This document shows positions 6,593 to 10,486 of a stretch of DNA of 10,486 bases, one piece after another; within the stretch, counting starts at the first letter, position 1; each line of letters opens with the position of its first letter. This DNA is from an uncultured cyanobacterium (GTDB taxonomy: Bacteria; Cyanobacteriota; Cyanobacteriia; Phormidesmidales; Phormidesmidaceae): NCBI GenBank assembly GCA_938029995.1, contig CALHGI010000660.1, forward strand, positions 1-10,486. The letters run 5' to 3'. The notes beneath the pieces are model-generated. The model had not been told where the DNA came from, did not search any database, and was given only the letters and a program-made list of their open reading frames with translations. Position numbers and translations under genes: made by a program.

Positions 6593-6699
6593 TTAAATCC
6601 GGCGTTGCTGTTCCTCGGTATGATTTCGACTGCACCATGCCGTTCTAGAGTGCGTCTGATCGATCGGTTCATCCCCGAAATCAACAACGGCGTAAATCC
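6593..6699 (+). mobile_element. MITE-like element, copy B (91 bp, with near-perfect 8-bp target duplication)
   Basis: The element spans 6601-6691. It is flanked by TTAAATCC (6593-6600) and GTAAATCC (6692-6699), which share 7 of 8 bases. The ends are GGCGTTGCTG on the left and CAACAACGGC on the right (8 of 10 pair as inverted repeats). It has exactly the same length and orientation as the copy at 2878-2968 and aligns to it without gaps. The ends are strongly conserved and the middle 35 bp largely unrelated. It lies 45 bp downstream of the CorC-type gene (minus strand). The minus strand happens to be open through it (frame 6484-6747), which could be mistaken for a small gene. Confidence 0.82.
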
Positions 6700-6736
6700 T
6701 CTGTCTTCGTTGGGATTTGATGGATGTCCGGTGGCC

Positions 6737-8041
6737 TTACCCTTCATCTGCGCATATTCTCTTTTCTGGAGTAATCAGGACCTTATCCACTCGATTTCCA
6801 TCCATGTCCATCACTTCTACGGTGAAGCCTTTCCATTCAAAGCTTGCGGTGGCTTGGGGAATACGGCCCAATTGGTGAATTACCAATCCTCCCAGGGTGT
6901 AATAACTAACAGTTTTATCTAAAAACTCTTCTAGCCCCAGGCAGCGATAAACATCCTCTATATGCATCATTCCATCCAATAGCCAGGAGCCGTCGTCTCG
7001 CTGACGGGGCCTATCCGTGGGTTCATTCAGGGCTGGGGCATCCCCGACAAGGGCTTCGAGAATATCCCAGAGGGTCACTAAGCCTTGAATTGTGCCATAT
7101 TCATCGACGACAAGGGCTGTGTGTACCCGTGAACGTTTGAACTGTTCCAGCAGGGGCAGCGAACTGGATAGTTCTGGAATCACCAGGGGCTGTTCTAGGC
7201 CGATAGTCAGGTCCAGGGCCTGCTGATCTAGGGCGCGGTGCAGGAGAGAGTTAACGCTGATTAAACCCAGGTTATTGTCTAAGCTGCCCTGACATACGGG
7301 AAGACGGCGATAGCGGCTAGCAATAATTTTCTGTCGGTTGGCTTCTACCCTATCTTCTAAATTGAGCCAGGTAATTTCTGGGCGGGGGGTCATGATGGCG
7401 GTGACCTGACGATCTCCGAGGCGGATGACCCGCTCCATAATTTCTCGCTCTGCCACTTCTAGGGTGCCTGCTTCGGTTCCCTGCTGAATAAATGCTCGGA
7501 TTTCTGCTTCTGTGACGCTGGGGCCATCGTCAGCTTGAATATTCAGGAGTTTTACCACTAAGTTGGTGGAAAAACTAAGCAGGGCAACGATGGGGGCTGC
7601 CAGCTTTGACAGTATTGCCATGGGGCGGGCGATGACCTTGGCAATGGCTTCAGGCATGGTTAGGGCCAGTTGCTTGGGTACTAGCTCGCCCACAATCAAA
7701 GATAGGTAAGTAATGATGCCCACCACCAGGGGAAATGCCAGGGCATTGGCATAGGCGGCCAAACCAGGAATCTGGCTCAGGAAGCTGGCCACAGGCGCTG
7801 ATAGGGCCGAACCGCCAAAGGCCCCACTGACGATGCTGATTAAGGTAATGCCCACCTGCACCGTGGAGAAAAAGTTATCGGGGCGTTTGGCTAGTTTGAG
7901 GGCCGCCTGGGCGTTGCGATCGCCCCTGAGGGCCGCTTGTTCTAAACGCACCTTACGAGCCGACACAATGGCCAACTCAGACATGGCAAAGACACCGTTG
8001 GCAATAATCAATGCCAAAATAATGAGGATGTTGGTGAGCAT
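6737..8041 (-). CDS. CorC/HlyC-type (CNNM family) membrane protein with CBS domains
   Basis: This 434-residue protein has the full architecture of bacterial CNNM/CorC ('hemolysin-like') proteins. The membrane DUF21/CNNM domain (about 1-170) has hydrophobic segments near 3-22, 61-83, 100-122 and 135-165. It is followed by a CBS pair (about 211-270 and 278-333) containing IMTPRPEITWL (206-216) and ALVVDEYGTIQGLVTLWDI (309-327). The C-terminal CorC_HlyC domain (about 346-425) contains GSWLLDGMMHIEDV (351-364). Relatives are linked to Mg2+ or Co2+ export or resistance, with CBS domains sensing ATP/Mg2+. The ion handled here is inferred. The ATG at 8041 starts right before the first membrane helix; its RBS is weak. 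Length is typical and nothing appears broken. Confidence 0.94.
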   Translation of the reverse strand: MLTNILIILALIIANGVFAMSELAIVSARKVRLEQAALRGDRNAQAALKLAKRPDNFFSTVQVGITLISIVSGAFGGSALSAPVASFLSQIPGLAAYANALAFPLVVGIITYLSLIVGELVPKQLALTMPEAIAKVIARPMAILSKLAAPIVALLSFSTNLVVKLLNIQADDGPSVTEAEIRAFIQQGTEAGTLEVAEREIMERVIRLGDRQVTAIMTPRPEITWLNLEDRVEANRQKIIASRYRRLPVCQGSLDNNLGLISVNSLLHRALDQQALDLTIGLEQPLVIPELSSSLPLLEQFKRSRVHTALVVDEYGTIQGLVTLWDILEALVGDAPALNEPTDRPRQRDDGSWLLDGMMHIEDVYRCLGLEEFLDKTVSYYTLGGLVIHQLGRIPQATASFEWKGFTVEVMDMDGNRVDKVLITPEKRICADEG

Positions 8042-8363
8042 AGACCCAAGGGAGCAGCAGAATCCTTATCCTACTATCTAGTCTGTTTTCATACTTGTGT
8101 GCCCAGGGTTATTTTGTTGGCGCATGATTCATCCGACCGGGGGCTATGGGCTTGGGGCGAATATGCATAGCGCTGCGTTTTGAAGGTTTCCGGGGGCCAT
8201 ACCTTGGATGTCGGCTCTCTGGTTGAGTATTCTTACCAGGAAAAGTCCCGTAAAATTTCGGAGTGATGGTTTTTCCTTAGGTGGGCACACTGATTGCATC
8301 AATTTTTTGGGTTATTGTCCCGTTGCATATGGGCGCTGTTTCCACAGTAGGAGAATATGTTTC
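8042..8363. other. 322-bp divergent intergenic region between the CorC-type and DUF11 genes
   Basis: The stretch should hold promoters for both divergent genes, but no clear consensus pair is visible. The plus strand is open in the DUF11 frame from an ATG at 8208. The 52 residues this would add have no known domain and precede an obvious signal peptide, so I treat them as noncoding. An 8-bp palindrome, TATGCATA, is at 8162-8169. No repeat, RNA gene or mobile element is recognised. Confidence 0.55.
8349..8353 (+). promoter_or_regulatory. Shine-Dalgarno sequence supporting the start at 8364
   Basis: AGGAG lies 10 nt before the ATG at 8364, which begins a classical signal peptide. An ATG at 8357 is closer but out of frame. 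This supports the shorter product over the upstream in-frame ATG at 8208. Confidence 0.65.
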
Positions 8364-9314
8364 ATGCTATCCAAAGTTTGGGTGGCGGTGGCTTCCGTTG
8401 CAGCTATTTATCTTTTTTCTCTACCCGCATTGCCCCAGCAGGCGACAACGGTTACGAACACAGCTAATGGGAATTTTGGTGATCCGTTTACTCCAGATGG
8501 CCCGCTGACGGATACGGAATCAAATGAAGTACCTCTGTCGGCGATACTGGGTGAGGCTGTTTTAGAGCTGATTAAAACAGGCGATCGGGCAGCGGCTGAG
8601 CCAGGCGACACGGTGATCTATCGCCTGTTGGCGAGGAATTCAGGCACGGTGGCCATCAATACCATTGTCTTGAATGATCAGTTGCCTTTGGGAATGCAAC
8701 TGTTGCCGGGGTCGGTGGAAGGGGCTTTGGTGGTGGGCAACACGAGTACCCCCGTGGCCATTACCTCGGTGGGCCAATCGGGGGCAACGGCTACGTTTCA
8801 ATATGACGGGGTGCTGGGGCCATCCCAAGATTTGGTGGTGGCCTATGGGGTGCAGCTCACGCCCGATGCCCTGCGGGGAACCGGGCGTAATTTGGCCTCT
8901 GCCCAGGGTAGTACGCCAACCCAAACCATCCGCAGTGGCACCGCTAGCCATGTGATGAGAATTCGCGAGGGGATTTTGTCGGACTGTGGCACTTTGCTGG
9001 GTCGGGTGTTTGTGGATAAAAACTTTGATGGAGAACAACAGCCGGGGGAACCGGGGGTGCCCAATGCCGTTGTCTTTTTGGATGATGGTAATCGGATTAC
9101 AACGGATGTGGATGGGGCGTTTTCGGTTGTTTGTCTATTGCCCGGTGCCCGCACGGGCACCTTGGATCTAACTAGTTTGCCTGGCTATAGTCTCGCCCCC
9201 AATCTCTACCGCATTCAAGATAATAGCCAGTCTCGGCTGGTGCAAATGGCCCCCGGCAGTCTGGAACGGATGAATTTTGGAGTTACGCCCACCTACGGTG
9301 CGGGGCAAAACTGA
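8364..9314 (+). CDS. Secreted DUF11 + SdrD-B-like protein
   Basis: From the ATG at 8364 the product is 316 residues. It has an N-terminal signal peptide (LSKVWVAVASVAAIYLFS, cleavage near residues 22-27). A DUF11-type beta-sandwich domain follows (about 65-203), with the typical run of GDTVIYRLLARNSGT, VLNDQLPLGMQLLPGSV and LVVAYGVQL. Then comes an SdrD-B-like domain (about 208-278) with the Ca-binding-like DKNFDGEQQPGEPG and the gel-core segment TTDVDGAFSV. A tail NLYRIQDNSQSRLVQMAPG follows. It should be exported to the periplasm or cell surface; no membrane anchor or sorting motif is visible. The stop codon overlaps the first possible start of the next gene by one base, so the two are very likely co-translated and work together. 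The exact function is unknown. Confidence 0.85.
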   Translation: MLSKVWVAVASVAAIYLFSLPALPQQATTVTNTANGNFGDPFTPDGPLTDTESNEVPLSAILGEAVLELIKTGDRAAAEPGDTVIYRLLARNSGTVAINTIVLNDQLPLGMQLLPGSVEGALVVGNTSTPVAITSVGQSGATATFQYDGVLGPSQDLVVAYGVQLTPDALRGTGRNLASAQGSTPTQTIRSGTASHVMRIREGILSDCGTLLGRVFVDKNFDGEQQPGEPGVPNAVVFLDDGNRITTDVDGAFSVVCLLPGARTGTLDLTSLPGYSLAPNLYRIQDNSQSRLVQMAPGSLERMNFGVTPTYGAGQN

Positions 9315-10486
9315 TGGTGAAGGTCTGGAATATGGGCTATGGGGCCATGGGTTGTCGGCCATGGTGTTGGGCCATGCTGTTGCCCTTAGCCATCGTCTTT
9401 TCAGCTCCCGCCCATGGGATACCTGATGATACGCGGCTAGAAGAGGGGGATGCCACCACCCTGGCTGAGCAGATTCCCAGGGGCTTGCCGGAGGCTATTC
9501 CTGTCCATGGGGCGGCTGCTTCTGAGGTGACGTTAGCGGTCTTTCCCACCGCTGATCCAAGGGTCTTGGCCGATGGGCGATCCTTGGTTTCTATTTCGGG
9601 GCGGGTGGTGGCTAGTGAGCACCAGCCCCTGGCGCAGGATGTGTTGGTTACCCTGACCACTGAAGCGGGCAAGTTTGTGGGGGCAGATTATGATTTAGAC
9701 CAGCCTGGATTCCAAGTACTGGCTCGGTTGGGAGAGTTTACGGCAGAGCTACAGTCTAGTTTAGATGCGGGGCCGGTGCGGGTGCGGGCGGGGGTGAACC
9801 GGCACTTGGGTGGCACCGAGGCCAATGCGGACTGGTTTTATCCGGAGACGGACCTACAGGCCTATACCCAGGTGGAGTTTGTTACGCATTTGCGACCCTC
9901 GTTGACGACGGGGTCGGTGAGTGTGCGTTTGGGGGCGGCCGGTGCTGATTACTATGGTAGCTTTCGTGAGTTTTTAGATCCGGATGCGTCGGGGGCTGAC
10001 TTTGATGTGGATGCGGCGTTGTTTGCTACGGGGCAGGTGGGAGAGTGGTTAGTGACGGGGGCGATGAATAGCGATCGCAACTTGAACGAAACCTGTGGTG
10101 GCCGCAATGACATCCTGAGCAACGATCAGCTGTGCGATAACCGCTATAGCGTCTACGGCGACAGTTCCACGGTGGAATCCCTCACCCCGTCTACCGACAG
10201 TTTTTACCTACGCTTCCAGCGCGATGCGGGTATTCCCCATGCCGAACCCGACTACGCCATGTGGGGAGACTTTAATACCCAAGAATTTTCTCGGGGCTCC
10301 CAGCTCTTTAGTGCCACCACCCAACAACTCCATGGCTTTAAGGCCAACTACAATTGGGATAATTTACAGATTACGGCGTTGTATAGCAATTCTGTGGATG
10401 GCTTTGCCCGTGACCCCATGGTGCCCGACGGTACCAGTGGCTATTATTTTCTCTCAAACCGTTTAGTGATCGGCGGCAGTGAGACG
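9314..10486 (+). CDS. Large outer-membrane-type protein with Ig-like N-terminal part (3' end outside window)
   Basis: The frame is open for 391 codons to the right edge. A signal peptide is visible (AMLLPLAIVFSAPAHG, 20-35). Residues about 72-162 resemble an invasin/Big_1-type Ig-like domain (ADGRSLVSISGRVV, PLAQDVLVTLTTEAG). From about 180 on, alternating beta-strand segments look like an outer-membrane barrel or its periplasmic portion: QAYTQVEFVTHLRPSLTTGS, YGSFREFL, YGDSSTVESLTPSTDSFYLR, DYAMWGDFNTQEF, LHGFKANYNW, PDGTSGYYFLSNRLVI. I recall similar long cyanobacterial proteins beside DUF11 proteins but cannot name a function. Two starts are possible. ATG at 9314 overlaps the previous TGA. 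ATG at 9332 (residue 7) has GAAGG 8 nt upstream and gives a tidier signal peptide. Two Cys in a short loop (261 and 274) may pair. Confidence 0.75.
   Translation, partial: MVKVWNMGYGAMGCRPWCWAMLLPLAIVFSAPAHGIPDDTRLEEGDATTLAEQIPRGLPEAIPVHGAAASEVTLAVFPTADPRVLADGRSLVSISGRVVASEHQPLAQDVLVTLTTEAGKFVGADYDLDQPGFQVLARLGEFTAELQSSLDAGPVRVRAGVNRHLGGTEANADWFYPETDLQAYTQVEFVTHLRPSLTTGSVSVRLGAAGADYYGSFREFLDPDASGADFDVDAALFATGQVGEWLVTGAMNSDRNLNETCGGRNDILSNDQLCDNRYSVYGDSSTVESLTPSTDSFYLRFQRDAGIPHAEPDYAMWGDFNTQEFSRGSQLFSATTQQLHGFKANYNWDNLQITALYSNSVDGFARDPMVPDGTSGYYFLSNRLVIGGSET

Noticed and set aside
2870..6699. Composite transposon carrying the DUF1593 gene
   Set aside because: Each bracketing element has its own target duplication and the outer 8-mers do not match, so one joint insertion is not supported.
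6484..6747. 87-codon minus-strand frame after the CorC-type gene
   Set aside because: It runs through the MITE copy and the terminator hairpin; the open frame is a by-product of the repeat.
8208..8363. 52-residue N-terminal extension of the DUF11 protein
   Set aside because: A clear signal peptide and a well-spaced AGGAG support the start at 8364; the extension has no recognisable content.

Overview
The window is from a cyanobacterium. Four perfect HIP1 octamers (GCGATCGC at 1316-1323, 2340-2347, 7916-7923 and 10071-10078) point that way. So does the left edge, where the end of a CupA-like CO2-hydration gene is followed by a 133-residue cytoplasmic fasciclin protein. That is the cupA-cupS order at the end of the inducible ndhF3-ndhD3-cupA-cupS operon of the high-affinity CO2-uptake NDH-1 complex. 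The genus cannot be fixed from the sequence alone.

Layout. (1) 1-813, plus strand: 3' end of cupA, a small intergenic hairpin, then cupS. (2) 814-904: a short gap rich in inverted repeats. (3) 905-1963, plus: ribF (riboflavin kinase/FAD synthetase). Its tail overlaps, tail-to-tail by 21 bp, an AEC-type permease gene on the minus strand (1943-2833). (4) 2834-3518: a gene-poor region holding a 91-bp MITE-like element, a 15-bp tandem repeat and the AT-rich leader of the next gene. (5) 3519-6482, plus: a 987-residue Tat-exported protein. It has a DUF1593/Sde182 nucleoside-hydrolase-like domain, three PKD domains and two near-duplicate malectin-like carbohydrate-binding domains. A strong hairpin follows it. 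(6) 6601-6691: a second 91-bp copy of the MITE. (7) 6737-8041, minus: a CorC/CNNM-type membrane protein with a CBS pair. (8) 8364 to the right edge, plus: a two-gene envelope unit, with a secreted DUF11 + SdrD-B-like protein followed by a 5'-complete, 3'-truncated gene for a large outer-membrane-type protein with an Ig-like N-terminal part.

The best discovery in the window is the pair of 91-bp elements. They have identical length, no gaps between them, conserved ends and a diverged core. Each has imperfect terminal inverted repeats and its own 8-bp target duplication: one perfect, one with a single mismatch. They lie in the same orientation on either side of the DUF1593 gene. Because their target duplications differ, they look like independent insertions and not the ends of one composite transposon.

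Functionally the window mixes housekeeping genes (CO2 uptake, flavin cofactor synthesis, transport) with envelope and extracellular proteins (the PKD/malectin protein and the DUF11/outer-membrane pair). I see no rRNA, tRNA, CRISPR array, intact transposase or known riboswitch.
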